From an uncultured Oligoflexia bacterium (GTDB lineage Bacteria; Bdellovibrionota; Bacteriovoracia; Bacteriovoracales; Bacteriovoracaceae): DNA of 41,042 nucleotides. Below the pieces are notes generated by a model, which saw only the letters and a list, made by a program, of their open reading frames with translations, made no database searches and had not been told where the DNA came from. Positions 22,252 through 31,879 of the stretch are shown here, in pieces (positions within the stretch are counted from its first letter, which is position 1; the number at the start of each line of letters is the position of its first letter). The stretch lies in contig CAKZJW010000109.1 in the NCBI GenBank assembly GCA_937120495.1, forward strand, positions 1 through 41,042, given 5' to 3'. The translations under genes were made by a program, and so were the position numbers.

Positions 22252-24837
22252 TCATTTTTCAGTTATGACAAAACTAAATGTTGTCCCCTTTCCCTCTTTA
22301 GATTTCTCTACCCAAAGCTCTCCACCATGTTTTTCAACTGATTTTTGAGCCAAAGAAAGTCCTAGACCTGTTCCTCCTTCAAATGCTTCTTTACTATGAA
22401 GCCTTTGAAAGATTGTAAATATTCGAGGCCAAGAATCTTTTTTCATACCGATACCATTATCAGAAACCCAAAATTGATGTTTTTTATTTCTCTTCTTTTT
22501 ATATTTAATCTTAATTTTTTTTATTTCACTCGTATTGTATCGGATTGCATTTTGAAATAAGTTTCCTAGAATTATTGTTAGTTTTACTGAGTCACATTTA
22601 ATAATTGGAAGATCTTTTTGCACTACAAACTCAATATTTTTTTCCGCAGGGTTAACATGACTGAGTTTCACATCATCAATTAATGAATTTAAATCAGTAT
22701 CCTGATAGGCTAACTCTGATCTCCCTAACCTAGAGTAATAAAGAAGTGAATCTAAATATGAATCTAGTCGAGCTCCTAGTTTTTTTATTGTATGAAGAAA
22801 CTGAATCCCCTCTCCATCTAATTTTTCTGAATAATCTTCTATCAAAAAGTCGGCGAAATTTCTCATTCCTCTTAGAGGTTCTCTTAAGTCATGTGAAGCG
22901 ATATAGGCAAATTGATCTAACTCATCATTAGAAATTTTTAAGGCTTCTTGAGCAAGTATCCTCTGGTTAATATCTTCTATAGAACCTACCATTCGAACGG
23001 GAACTCCATTAGCATCTCTTAGAGCAATACCTGTACCTCTAAACCAACGATAGTCACCGCTTTTATGCTTAATTCTATATTCAATATCAAAAGGCTTATT
23101 TGTCTCAAAATGCTCATCAACTAGCGAGAATGTTCTTTCGTGATCAGCCGGATGAAGAAGTTCTTTAAAGTTTTCTCCACTAGCTTTTATTTCTTTATTA
23201 TCATAACCAAGTAGTTCATAAAATCTTGGACTCCAATATTCTTCATTCCCCTCTGCTCTCCAATCCCAGATACCTACACTGGACCCTTCAGATATAAGAG
23301 CAAAGCGCTCATTACTATTTTTTAGTTCTTTAGCCTGTGTACTAAGGTCAGTTATATCCCAGTTGATTCCGATCATACTTTCAGCCTCACCTTTTGAGTT
23401 AAAGTATACATCTCCAACACCTCGAACCTCTCTTAGCTCTCCATTAGGCCAAACAATTCTAAAGCTTGTATCGAATTTCACTTCTCCAGCAAGAGCTTTC
23501 TGTAAGTGATCAGTGGATTCGTCCTTATCTGGAGGATAAAGCCCCTGCTCCCATGCAGAGTATGCACCATTAAAGTCTTTCTTATCAACTCCATAGATCT
23601 TATACATCTGTTCATCCCAAATGAGATTATTATTTTTTATATCCCATTCCCAAACTCCAAACTTTGATGCTCCAATGGCAAGCTCTAGTCGACGATGCAA
23701 AATATTTTTTTCTAATTCTTGCTTTTTCTTAGATGTTATATCTTGAATAACTCCAACCATTTTTACTAATTTTCCATTTAAGTCTAATTCTGGCTGAGCT
23801 AAACATTTTAAGAAACGATTATCTTTTTCTTTATTATTAATAATTCTATATTCAACTTCGGATGCAACTTGTTTTTCAATTACTTCTTTAATAGTCTTTT
23901 CTACTTCCTTATGACTTTCAGGATGGACAAGGTTTTTTAGCACTTCAAGAGTTAGCTCCTCATTTTTATCCACGCCATGAATAGTATACCATCGGTCTGA
24001 GCAACTAAACTTCTCTGAATACAGATCCCATTCCCACGAACAAGAATTTGTAATTTGTTCGGTCTTTGATAATTTTTCTAATATCAATTCTCTTTCAAGT
24101 TCTAGTATTTTTCTGTCATTAATATCTTGAAATGTCCCCTCCAATCCAATTAGAGTGTCATTTTCTAAGACGGGACTTCCAATCGCATGAACCCAAAGTT
24201 TTTTTCCTGTAGTCGTAACAATTTGAAGCTCTAAATCCCATTTTGTCTTCAAAGCAATTGCGTTATCAATACTTGCTTTTATTATTGGTTGATGTTCGGG
24301 GGCATAAAAGTTAATTGCTTCTTCCATTAAGATTTCAGAGCCAATCTCTAATTCATGAATTTCATAGGTGACTTTAGACCATCTACACTTATTCGTTAAA
24401 AGGTCTACTTGCCAACTACCTATTCGAGCTACCTCTTGAGTAAGAGTTAGTAATTCGTTTTGTTTTGACTTAAAAGAAATATCTTTTAACACCAATATTA
24501 TATATTTTTCTTCACTATCGCTAATACTTGTTAAGATAACTTCAAGCTCTATAGAGAAATTATCCTTTTGGATTCCGATATAACTATCTTGCTCTAAAGA
24601 CCAAGGAATTGTCTCATTTCTATTACTCTCACGAAAACAGTTTTGAATTTCATGTACAAGTAAAGAATCAAGTATCTCATTCGCTTTTTTATTAATAAGT
24701 TCACTTTGTGAATAATTAAAAACGCCTGCACCAAAACCATTTGTTTCGATAATACTAAGCTCTGAGTTTAGAACCAAGATAGGTCGTTTGTCAGATGCTA
24801 TTAATGTTTTTAAATCAATTGAATTTAATTTATTCAT
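22252..24837 (-). CDS. Soluble multi-PAS sensor histidine kinase
   Basis: 861 residues with no membrane segment. After an N-terminal PAS-like region come four clearer PAS/PAC units, recognisable by their repeated closing strands (ending EGTFQDINDR, VGVIQDITSK, IGINWDITD, VGSIEDINQR). HisKA has H649 in YIASHDLREPL. HATPase has NLFQNAIRYN, SDNGIGM and GTGLGLSLA. The phytochrome-like SHDLREPL type usually autophosphorylates and passes the phosphate to single receivers. The gene overlaps the preceding REC gene by 8 bases, and that protein is its probable partner. The signal is unknown, presumably cytosolic. Confidence 0.9.
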   Translation of the reverse strand: MNKLNSIDLKTLIASDKRPILVLNSELSIIETNGFGAGVFNYSQSELINKKANEILDSLLVHEIQNCFRESNRNETIPWSLEQDSYIGIQKDNFSIELEVILTSISDSEEKYIILVLKDISFKSKQNELLTLTQEVARIGSWQVDLLTNKCRWSKVTYEIHELEIGSEILMEEAINFYAPEHQPIIKASIDNAIALKTKWDLELQIVTTTGKKLWVHAIGSPVLENDTLIGLEGTFQDINDRKILELERELILEKLSKTEQITNSCSWEWDLYSEKFSCSDRWYTIHGVDKNEELTLEVLKNLVHPESHKEVEKTIKEVIEKQVASEVEYRIINNKEKDNRFLKCLAQPELDLNGKLVKMVGVIQDITSKKKQELEKNILHRRLELAIGASKFGVWEWDIKNNNLIWDEQMYKIYGVDKKDFNGAYSAWEQGLYPPDKDESTDHLQKALAGEVKFDTSFRIVWPNGELREVRGVGDVYFNSKGEAESMIGINWDITDLSTQAKELKNSNERFALISEGSSVGIWDWRAEGNEEYWSPRFYELLGYDNKEIKASGENFKELLHPADHERTFSLVDEHFETNKPFDIEYRIKHKSGDYRWFRGTGIALRDANGVPVRMVGSIEDINQRILAQEALKISNDELDQFAYIASHDLREPLRGMRNFADFLIEDYSEKLDGEGIQFLHTIKKLGARLDSYLDSLLYYSRLGRSELAYQDTDLNSLIDDVKLSHVNPAEKNIEFVVQKDLPIIKCDSVKLTIILGNLFQNAIRYNTSEIKKIKIKYKKKRNKKHQFWVSDNGIGMKKDSWPRIFTIFQRLHSKEAFEGGTGLGLSLAQKSVEKHGGELWVEKSKEGKGTTFSFVITEK

Positions 24838-25282
24838 CTAATAAGGACTTTAGGCTATCGTATTCATCTAGAAGATTCTCGACATCTTTTGAAAGTAAAG
24901 ATTCTTTTTCTTTTAATTGAAATCCTCTTTCCAATCCTGTCGATACGCTTTCAATCAAGTTTGAGAAATCGGGTTTACCAACAAAATCAAAAGCTCCATA
25001 CTTAACGGCTTCCATGATCAATTTGTCATCACCATGACCTGTATAAAAAATAAAAGGGACATCATTATCTCTACTTCTTACGTTTTTGATAAATTCGATT
25101 CCGTCCATTACAGGCATTTTTATATCAGATACGACACAGTCAATATCAGGATTTTGATCAAGAACATCTAAACCTTGCTGCCCATCCTCAGCAACAAAAA
25201 TATGTAAATCTAGCTCTTCTAATAGCTCTTTAGCCTTAGCTGTAATCAGAGGCTCATCATCAACTATTAATACTTTTTTCAT
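24830..25282 (-). CDS. Single-domain response regulator
   Basis: 150 residues: a complete receiver with acidic pair VDDEP, phospho-Asp in CVVSDIKMPVMDG (about D52), the threonine position in FYTGH, and the lysine in FVGKPDF. A short C-terminal coiled tail (about 25 residues) has no output domain. It overlaps the multi-PAS kinase gene, so it is either that kinase's target or an input regulator for it. Confidence 0.9.
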   Translation of the reverse strand: MKKVLIVDDEPLITAKAKELLEELDLHIFVAEDGQQGLDVLDQNPDIDCVVSDIKMPVMDGIEFIKNVRSRDNDVPFIFYTGHGDDKLIMEAVKYGAFDFVGKPDFSNLIESVSTGLERGFQLKEKESLLSKDVENLLDEYDSLKSLLDE

Positions 25283-25296
25283 TTAATATCCTCAAA

Positions 25297-26877
25297 CTAA
25301 ATTTTACTTTTCCTGAATAAACGTTTTCGACTTTTAACGTCTTTATCTTGAATCTTTTTGGCTATATTAGCTTTGACAGCTTTATTTTGCTTGTTTTGTG
25401 TTTCAACTTCATCGCTTTCTTCTTCTAAAAGCTTTTCAGAGAACTCAAATGAGGTCACAGGAACTTCTATTCCGTGATTAACAAACTTTCGCAAGACTCT
25501 ATAGTCATAGGCACTACAGCCGTGAATAAGTCCCATATACTTATACTCTTCATCCTCTGTCTTCTCCTGAGGGTAAAGTAATATAAATCCATGTATTGGC
25601 TTATAAAATTCAACTACACTAAACGCCGGAAGTTCATACTTACTGGTAAATTTTAAAACATTTTCACTCAAGCTGGAAACATCTACCTCAATAGCAGCCT
25701 CATCTAGTCGGAATGGAAGTTTTAAATTAATATCATCAGTGTAAGTTGTACTATGCCCTTCAACTCTAAAAACATCTAGAAGCTTACAAAGCAGTTCAGC
25801 TCTAAGCTCTCCTGTATAAGTTATTATTGAATTGTAACTAAAGTGGTCTCTTAAGTGTGTTGAATCATAACTACTTGCAAAGAGGCAAATACGTGGTTCA
25901 TAACTTTCGACACTAAAAATCTTTCGAATTAAAAGATCAATAAATTTCTCTTGCTCACCTTTTTTCATTCCATTAAAGTCCACTATTATAAGCTGAGTTC
26001 GATCTTCAGTAATAGTTTCCAATAAAGAGCTGAGTTCTTTATAAAACTTAATGCTATTTTTAGAAAAAAATGAATGCTCTAAAGTATTCCCCTTAACTAG
26101 AGCTAAAGAATCACAGTAGCATCCGACAGAGTTCTTAGATGAAGCATACGAAGAAGGATTATTTTCAATCCATGTATCAACTGTATCTTGATCGATTCCA
26201 CTACTATCAGAATCTCCCCAATTACCATCAAAATTATATTTCAAAATATTTGATGAGAAAAAATCTTTTTTACATCCTTCATCAATTGAATAAGAAGGTT
26301 TGAATTTTCCATTTTTAATAACTTCTACATTTGAATTATCAAAGTTTAAATTAACACTTGAATCAAATACTAAATCAGATTCGACAGTAATACTATTCGT
26401 ATTAATCTGAGAAACATAACAAGGAAAGACTAGTTCTAATTTGACTTTTTTAATATTAACAACAGCGTATTCTTTTAAGTTTGCTGGTACATCTGTTAAT
26501 AAGAATGCCAAATTAGTTAGGAAGCGATCATCATCTTCACCTTTGATGTATGCATAGGATACGCCATGGCTAAAAGCTTTTTTATTTTGTAAAAGAAGGT
26601 TTTTATTTGACCAAACAGAGACCAGAGTCAAATCTGTAAGCCTCCTACTTTTTCTCAGCAGCATTGTTTTTTCAAGCTTAAAATCTATGACTTTTTGCTC
26701 TATTGATGATAAGTCTAAAATCACACAACAATATGAATTATCAACAACTTCGATAAATGAATCTAAGTCATCAAACTCCACAATTTTAAAAAAGTCCGAA
26801 TTAAAACAAAGATTATAAGAGTGCAAGACTCCTTTTTTAAACTCTACATCTGTAGTGATTAAAGCAATTTTTTTCAT
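25297..26877 (-). CDS. Pseudo-receiver protein with PilZ-like region
   Basis: 526 residues and unusual. The first 120 look like a divergent receiver (CCVILDLSS holds an Asp, but the usual acidic pair is missing and the loops differ). Residues 145-190 and about 395-475 are strand-rich. The second block, with EVDVSSLSEN and a closing KYMGLIHGCSAYDYRVLRKF, resembles a degenerate PilZ domain (family motif D-x-S-x-x-G). A middle segment (EDRTQLIIVDFNGMKKG) is receiver-like again. The C-terminal 40 residues are charged. It lies between the HD-GYP-like and REC genes (4-base overlap upstream, 14-base gap downstream), suggesting an adaptor in the same pathway. Domain calls are tentative. Confidence 0.6.
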   Translation of the reverse strand: MKKIALITTDVEFKKGVLHSYNLCFNSDFFKIVEFDDLDSFIEVVDNSYCCVILDLSSIEQKVIDFKLEKTMLLRKSRRLTDLTLVSVWSNKNLLLQNKKAFSHGVSYAYIKGEDDDRFLTNLAFLLTDVPANLKEYAVVNIKKVKLELVFPCYVSQINTNSITVESDLVFDSSVNLNFDNSNVEVIKNGKFKPSYSIDEGCKKDFFSSNILKYNFDGNWGDSDSSGIDQDTVDTWIENNPSSYASSKNSVGCYCDSLALVKGNTLEHSFFSKNSIKFYKELSSLLETITEDRTQLIIVDFNGMKKGEQEKFIDLLIRKIFSVESYEPRICLFASSYDSTHLRDHFSYNSIITYTGELRAELLCKLLDVFRVEGHSTTYTDDINLKLPFRLDEAAIEVDVSSLSENVLKFTSKYELPAFSVVEFYKPIHGFILLYPQEKTEDEEYKYMGLIHGCSAYDYRVLRKFVNHGIEVPVTSFEFSEKLLEEESDEVETQNKQNKAVKANIAKKIQDKDVKSRKRLFRKSKI

Positions 26878-28250
26878 TTAAGTCCCATGATAAAAGCTTT
26901 AATACACCCCGAATCATACTTAACAACATTCTCTCGATCACTAATTAATTTTTTAATTCCCGCAATAGGAGTAATTCTTAAGTCCTGAATTAAGGTTGCA
27001 AAATCTGAGGCAAAAGATACGATTTTGGCCAATGGAAATATTCTTGTACCAAATAAATGATTTGGAAACCCCTCGCCATTAATATACTCTCTATGCTGGT
27101 ATACTATTTGTTTGACCTGTTGAGGTAATTTGGAATTATATAGAAGATCATATCCATGAGATGGATAAGTTTCATAAACAACTAACTCTTCTATAGACAT
27201 TGAAGTGATATTTTTTTCTCTCAATTCCTCGGGTAATTTCAAGTACCCAATTCTGTGCAGTAGAGCTCCTTGGCTAACATAATCGCAACTAATTTTTCCC
27301 GCCCACTCCATATTCGACATAATGATCGAGGAGAAGATAGTTGTTAAAAAAGAATGACTTGCCGATTCGGGGTCACTCTCTAAGAGTTCATCAAGGTACT
27401 TTGAGAGACTTGAGTCCTGCTTAACCATAGTGTAGATATTATCACAGATATCCTTTCCCTCATCAACAAGACGCTTACTTAAGCCTTTTAAATAAATATC
27501 ATCAACAAAATTGTCAATAAGCCCTTTGGAGCATTTTAAAACACTAACGCTAACCGACCTTCTTTTAGATAAATATTTTTTTAAATAATCATTTACAAAA
27601 TTAATATATGTAGCTCTTTCTTTAGTCTTAAAATAAAGAACTTCAACTTTCTTTTCATTACGATAATAATCCATTCTTTCTTTAGAGAACTCTCCGCCCC
27701 TGTGAACAAATTTGATATATCTTCCATTTCCAATTCGAATATACAAATCAAAGATCGCGACCTTTCCAGTGTAAAACTCTTCAATCGGAAGTTTTGTAAA
27801 GTCATCGTCCGCTGCTCGAATTTCTCTTTCTTCTCCAGAGCCAGAAGATGTGTCGGTTAAATTCTTCCACTTTTTCTCAGCAGAATAGTCCTCAACAAGT
27901 TCTAATATTTTCTTTTCGTTATAAGGTTTTTCAATGACTGCATTTATACCTAGTTTTTCATAATCTGCTTTTTCAATTCCATACTCTTTTAACTCAGCTT
28001 CGGAGTTAACAGCTAAAAAGATGTTCACACCATAAGACTTAACCCTTGCAAAGGTTAAAACCTCAAGACTTGAATGAGCTTTTATATCAAAATCAAGAAC
28101 GATACTCGAATATTTTTTATCTGCAATTGCAAGTTGTGCATCTTTCCCGTTATTTACAAGATCAACCTCAAGATTCGACTCTTCAAGATGCTTTTTTAAA
28201 GCATGAACCTCTTTATTATAATTGTCACAGATAAGGACAGACTTACTCAT
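26874..28250 (-). CDS. Receiver protein with degenerate HD-GYP output domain
   Basis: 458 residues. An N-terminal receiver has Asp at 53/55 (IVLDFD) and K108 (EKPY). Residues 145-225 match the small domain often preceding HD-GYP domains (FDLYIRIGNGRYIK then VEVLYFKTKERATY). The HD-GYP-like domain covers about 255-455. Its metal motifs are altered: HD is HR (332-333, LLHRIGYLKLP), HHE is QHRE (385-388) and GYP is GFP (GEGFP, 392-396), although H299 and H365 remain. Loss of the HD aspartate suggests it does not hydrolyse cyclic di-GMP but may bind it or a partner. Its start shares one base with the preceding kinase stop. Confidence 0.82.
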   Translation of the reverse strand: MSKSVLICDNYNKEVHALKKHLEESNLEVDLVNNGKDAQLAIADKKYSSIVLDFDIKAHSSLEVLTFARVKSYGVNIFLAVNSEAELKEYGIEKADYEKLGINAVIEKPYNEKKILELVEDYSAEKKWKNLTDTSSGSGEEREIRAADDDFTKLPIEEFYTGKVAIFDLYIRIGNGRYIKFVHRGGEFSKERMDYYRNEKKVEVLYFKTKERATYINFVNDYLKKYLSKRRSVSVSVLKCSKGLIDNFVDDIYLKGLSKRLVDEGKDICDNIYTMVKQDSSLSKYLDELLESDPESASHSFLTTIFSSIIMSNMEWAGKISCDYVSQGALLHRIGYLKLPEELREKNITSMSIEELVVYETYPSHGYDLLYNSKLPQQVKQIVYQHREYINGEGFPNHLFGTRIFPLAKIVSFASDFATLIQDLRITPIAGIKKLISDRENVVKYDSGCIKAFIMGLK

Positions 28251-29665
28251 TAGGCCGCTCTTTTCTTTTCAGCAAGAATGGGTAGTTTTATCCTAAACAT
28301 TGATCTCTCCTTAGAGCAATATTCAATATCTCCATCTAAACTATTTAAAACATTCTTTGCATAACTAAGTCCAAGTCCAACATTTCTTCTTCCTGTTTTT
28401 GTTGTAAAGAAAGGTAAAAATATTTTTCCAAGAATTTCTTCATCAATACATTTTCCATTATCTGAAATTTCAAATATAAAAGAGTTCATTGTTTTAAAAG
28501 CACTAACACTTACTTTTGCTGGTATATCACCATAGTCTTTCTCAATCGTATTCATCAGTAAATCGACAATAATCCTTGAAACAACACTCAAATCATAAGG
28601 AACTTCTACTTGCTCAATATCGTTGGCAACAAAGCTAAATTCAATATTAGCTCTACTAAATCTTTCTTGAAGAAGATCTCCAACAGTGTCTTCCAATTCT
28701 TTTGCATGAAAATGATGCTCTTTCTCCCCCTCTTGTTCAGTAGATAAGAAGCGAAGCCTTTCAATAATATCACTTACTCGTTTTGTTGCCTCAGTAATAT
28801 CTAAAAATTGCTTTTTCATTTTATCGATATCAATTTTATTGGTCTTAATCTTTATTAAACCTATTTGAGCTGATCCACTAATAATAGTTAGAGGGTTATT
28901 TATTTCGTGCGCGATACTTCGCCCCATCTCTTCAAGGTATGTTGAGCGATTTCTTTCAATAGAGCTAATTCTTTGTTTTTCAAGTTCTTCAGTTGTTCTA
29001 ATTAGCTCTGTTTTATCAAAAAGCTGACATGAACAAAAGTCAATCTCTCCTTTTGAATCCCTCATAACAGAAGTACTTAAATCAACCCATAACTCTTTCC
29101 CATCAGCCCGTGTTAAGCGTAAGTTATTTATCTCAAGAAATGAATCAGCATCAGCAACTTTTTTTCTAAGATCATCAATATCCTCTTCAGCTGAAATTAT
29201 ATCTTTAAAGTTAATTTCATTTAGATCGTCTTCACTATCAAAACCAAGAAGGCTTACAAACTCATGATTTGCTTTTATAAAGTGTCCTTTATTATCGAGT
29301 AGAGCCATCCCTACCATCGAATGAACATATGCATCTTTAAAAATTTTTATATCTCTCTCTTTTAACTCTTCTTCTTGAATCGTTTGATTCATTAAGGCTT
29401 GTTTAATAAATGGCCAAGAATAGTAAATACAAACTACACTAAGAGCCATTTTTGCAAGTTTAACAGTCTGCGCAGCTGTTTTTAAATCAAAAAAATGATT
29501 TCCAAATAGAACAAAGTGATAAAGACCTGAAACACCGATAAAGGAAGTAAACACAAGAACCGTCTTCTTGTTACGAATTTTCATTTTAAATACTGTTTGA
29601 TAAACAAGTAGACTGACTACGATAAAATAAATAAGGGAAATAAATAAATCCATATAAAATGCCAT
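28250..29665 (-). CDS. Membrane-bound PAS sensor histidine kinase
   Basis: 471 residues with three predicted transmembrane helices in the first 90 residues (about 5-27, 36-56, 68-86), a PAS/PAC domain (about 105-222; KANHEFVSLLGF), HisKA with H253 in GRSIAHEINNPL, and HATPase with an N box, DNGKCIDEEI and RNVGLGLSYA. It is first in the five-gene signalling operon. The N-terminal membrane module without a large periplasmic loop suggests sensing in or near the membrane. It could also serve the OmpR-type regulator encoded upstream at 29947. Confidence 0.9.
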   Translation of the reverse strand: MAFYMDLFISLIYFIVVSLLVYQTVFKMKIRNKKTVLVFTSFIGVSGLYHFVLFGNHFFDLKTAAQTVKLAKMALSVVCIYYSWPFIKQALMNQTIQEEELKERDIKIFKDAYVHSMVGMALLDNKGHFIKANHEFVSLLGFDSEDDLNEINFKDIISAEEDIDDLRKKVADADSFLEINNLRLTRADGKELWVDLSTSVMRDSKGEIDFCSCQLFDKTELIRTTEELEKQRISSIERNRSTYLEEMGRSIAHEINNPLTIISGSAQIGLIKIKTNKIDIDKMKKQFLDITEATKRVSDIIERLRFLSTEQEGEKEHHFHAKELEDTVGDLLQERFSRANIEFSFVANDIEQVEVPYDLSVVSRIIVDLLMNTIEKDYGDIPAKVSVSAFKTMNSFIFEISDNGKCIDEEILGKIFLPFFTTKTGRRNVGLGLSYAKNVLNSLDGDIEYCSKERSMFRIKLPILAEKKRAA

Positions 29666-29946
29666 TCTCTACCTCTGCGCTTCTTGTGTGAAATAATTTG
29701 TTGCAACTCGAATTCTTAACTAAAGCCTATATATATCTTCTCGTTAATTATAAAATTCACCTTAGATAAACTATGTTATTCGACAGTGATTTATGTGTGA
29801 CCAAATGGTCACAAAAGAATAATTTCAAGGTATTACAAAGTTTTTCTAACGATTTTTAGATTAATTTTTTCACGAAAACAGAGATGTTTATTAAGAAGTT
29901 AAAGGATATCTATTTAGACTTTTGAGAACTAAAGTACACGTATTTG
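29666..29946. promoter_or_regulatory. Intergenic stretch with a TGTGACC/GGTCACA inverted repeat
   Basis: No gene. At 29796-29813 a perfect 7-base inverted repeat (TGTGACC, 4-base AAAT spacer, GGTCACA) lies about 130 bases upstream of the membrane kinase start. Its ends resemble a CRP half site, but the spacing (8 rather than 6 bases between TGTGA and TCACA) does not fit. It is a candidate binding site for a dimeric regulator, perhaps the neighbouring OmpR-type protein or a CRP/FNR relative. Confidence 0.4.
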
Positions 29947-30651
29947 CTAGAGGTTTGTTGGATTAAACTTGTAGCCTTCACCACGAATGGATTCAAGTAT
30001 ATATGATGCTGACATGAATTTCTTTCTAAGTTTACTAATTTGGCTATCAACTGATCTCGATGAGACAAAAACACTGTCCCCCCAAACAGAATCAACTAGT
30101 TCCTTCCGGTCAACAACTCTTTGCTTATTCTCTATAAAATAAAGAAGAATTTTAAATTGCAAAGAACTCAAAGAAATTAGTTCAAACTTATTTTCATTTA
30201 AAATATATACATCATGCTTACTTATATCTACCTTAAGCTCTTTCCATTCATATAAGCTTACTTGTCCCTTATCTTTTTTAAGTCTATCAACTCGTGACAT
30301 AATTCTGGCTTTAAACTCTAAGACATTAAAAGGCTTTGTAATATAATCCTCAGCTCCAACAGAGAAGCCCATTACTTTTGTAGAAACGCTATCGTCCCCA
30401 GACAGAATAAAAACACTTTGATCAGGTCTTTCTTTTTTTAGTTTTTGGCAAAACTCGGCACCATTTCCATCGGGAAGCTCTAAGTCTAATATAATCAAAT
30501 CAAAGATTTCATCTGAGAGTTTAGCTGATGCCTCTTTAAGGCTTTTTGCCCAAGAGACTGCAATGTTTGAATTGGATAAGATTTCGTCAACAAGTTCAAA
30601 TAGCTCTTTATTATCTTCAACGTGTAGAATCTTAATTTGTTCTTTGTCCAT
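29947..30651 (-). CDS. OmpR/PhoB-type response regulator
   Basis: 234 residues: a receiver with phospho-Asp D56 (LIILDLELPDG), the switch region SGDDSV and the lysine in ITKPFN, followed by a winged helix (about 130-232) with RVVDRKELVDSVWGD, the recognition region SSRSVDSQISKLRKK and a closing RGEGYKF. A DNA-binding transcription factor. No kinase overlaps it; the nearest is the membrane PAS kinase downstream, 281 bases away. Confidence 0.92.
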   Translation of the reverse strand: MDKEQIKILHVEDNKELFELVDEILSNSNIAVSWAKSLKEASAKLSDEIFDLIILDLELPDGNGAEFCQKLKKERPDQSVFILSGDDSVSTKVMGFSVGAEDYITKPFNVLEFKARIMSRVDRLKKDKGQVSLYEWKELKVDISKHDVYILNENKFELISLSSLQFKILLYFIENKQRVVDRKELVDSVWGDSVFVSSRSVDSQISKLRKKFMSASYILESIRGEGYKFNPTNL

Positions 30652-30790
30652 ATTCTTCGATGATAGTATAAAGGGGTATTCAACTCAAGAAAAATCAAGT
30701 ATTTATAAAATCTTTCTCTATTTATACTTCTTCTCTGTAGATTTTTCAACATCAGACAGGACTCTTCTAATTCATGCTATAAGCAACATC

Positions 30791-31879
30791 ATGAAATTAC
30801 TCGCTCTACTGTTCACATTCACCTTGTCACTAAAGCTAATTGCGTGTGAAGTAAAGCCTCTTAATTCATGTCGAGATAGTTATACAAAACACATATCGAA
30901 GTCAAAAACAAAGCGTGCGTTAAGATCCATAAATAAAGACAAACTTCTCAAAAAGAAAATCGACAATATTTTCAATAAAGCGACGATAAAAACTACTCAT
31001 CAAGAGATTTTTAAATCATTACTAAAGATTCCATCTTTAAAGTCTAGATATGAAATCTGCCAGCAAGATACAGAACACGACAAAGAATCTCTTTATTGTC
31101 TAAAGTACACTTTATCAAAACCAATTTATTACTCATATGCAAAAGAGAATCTTGATGCGACAGCAACAATAATTCTTTTATCCAAGCTATCAGATTCTAA
31201 AAAATCTGCATTTACGGGTACACTTAGTTCATACGCAAGAAAAGTGAGTTTACTAAGAAAGAGTTATTTGAAGAATCAGACAAATACGACAAGCTCTACT
31301 TCTCCATTATCACAAAAGAAATTTTTAAAAAAATTTGGTAGACTAAAAAAGTTAACACCAAGGCAACATACTCTGTTCAAATTTAATTATTCCCAAATAA
31401 AGCATATGGGTAAAATTATGCAATCATTTGAAAAACGAATCCTAGCTCTTAAATCTGGATTATTTTTTGATTATGATGGTGATGGTGAAAATGATGAAAC
31501 TTATTTTTTAGATGAAGCTGATAAATACAGAATGAGTGTCAAACTTTTAAAGTTAGAGCTTCAAAAGAAATCTAATTCTGGAGAAATTTTCAGTGGCTCA
31601 AAGCCAGACTTTCACGACTTACTAGTTGCTTCAAATGAACTAGGCCTAATATCAGACAAAGATCTTCAAAGTATGGTAGAGCTTCCATTTCTGTATGAGC
31701 CAAAGACTTCTCCGTGGAAAAAAGCTGGAGAGATCACATGGGCTATCGGTAAAGGGCTTATTATGGCCATTCCGGGAGCAAATCTTTATTCAATAATACC
31801 TATAGTCTTAATTGAAAGCTATGCAACTTCTAGGGAGCAGCAAAATGAAACTTCTGATCTTCATTTATTTACTTTCTAG
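30791..31879 (+). CDS. Putative lipoprotein with EF-hand-like calcium loop
   Basis: 362 residues from ATG 30791; the frame extends upstream, but this ATG begins the signal sequence MKLLALLFTFTLSLKLIAC. LIAC is a good lipobox. The mature protein is basic and helical. FDYDGDGENDETYF is a DxDGDG calcium-binding-like loop near residue 228. A C-terminal hydrophobic helix (GLIMAIPGANLYSIIPIV) resembles membrane-associated LETM1-type segments, though the full family cannot be confirmed. It overlaps the next gene by 35 bases. Function unknown. Confidence 0.65.
   Translation: MKLLALLFTFTLSLKLIACEVKPLNSCRDSYTKHISKSKTKRALRSINKDKLLKKKIDNIFNKATIKTTHQEIFKSLLKIPSLKSRYEICQQDTEHDKESLYCLKYTLSKPIYYSYAKENLDATATIILLSKLSDSKKSAFTGTLSSYARKVSLLRKSYLKNQTNTTSSTSPLSQKKFLKKFGRLKKLTPRQHTLFKFNYSQIKHMGKIMQSFEKRILALKSGLFFDYDGDGENDETYFLDEADKYRMSVKLLKLELQKKSNSGEIFSGSKPDFHDLLVASNELGLISDKDLQSMVELPFLYEPKTSPWKKAGEITWAIGKGLIMAIPGANLYSIIPIVLIESYATSREQQNETSDLHLFTF

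Noticed and set aside
29796..29813. CRP binding site
   Set aside because: TGTGA and TCACA are 8 bases apart instead of 6, so it does not fit the consensus; kept only as an unassigned inverted repeat.
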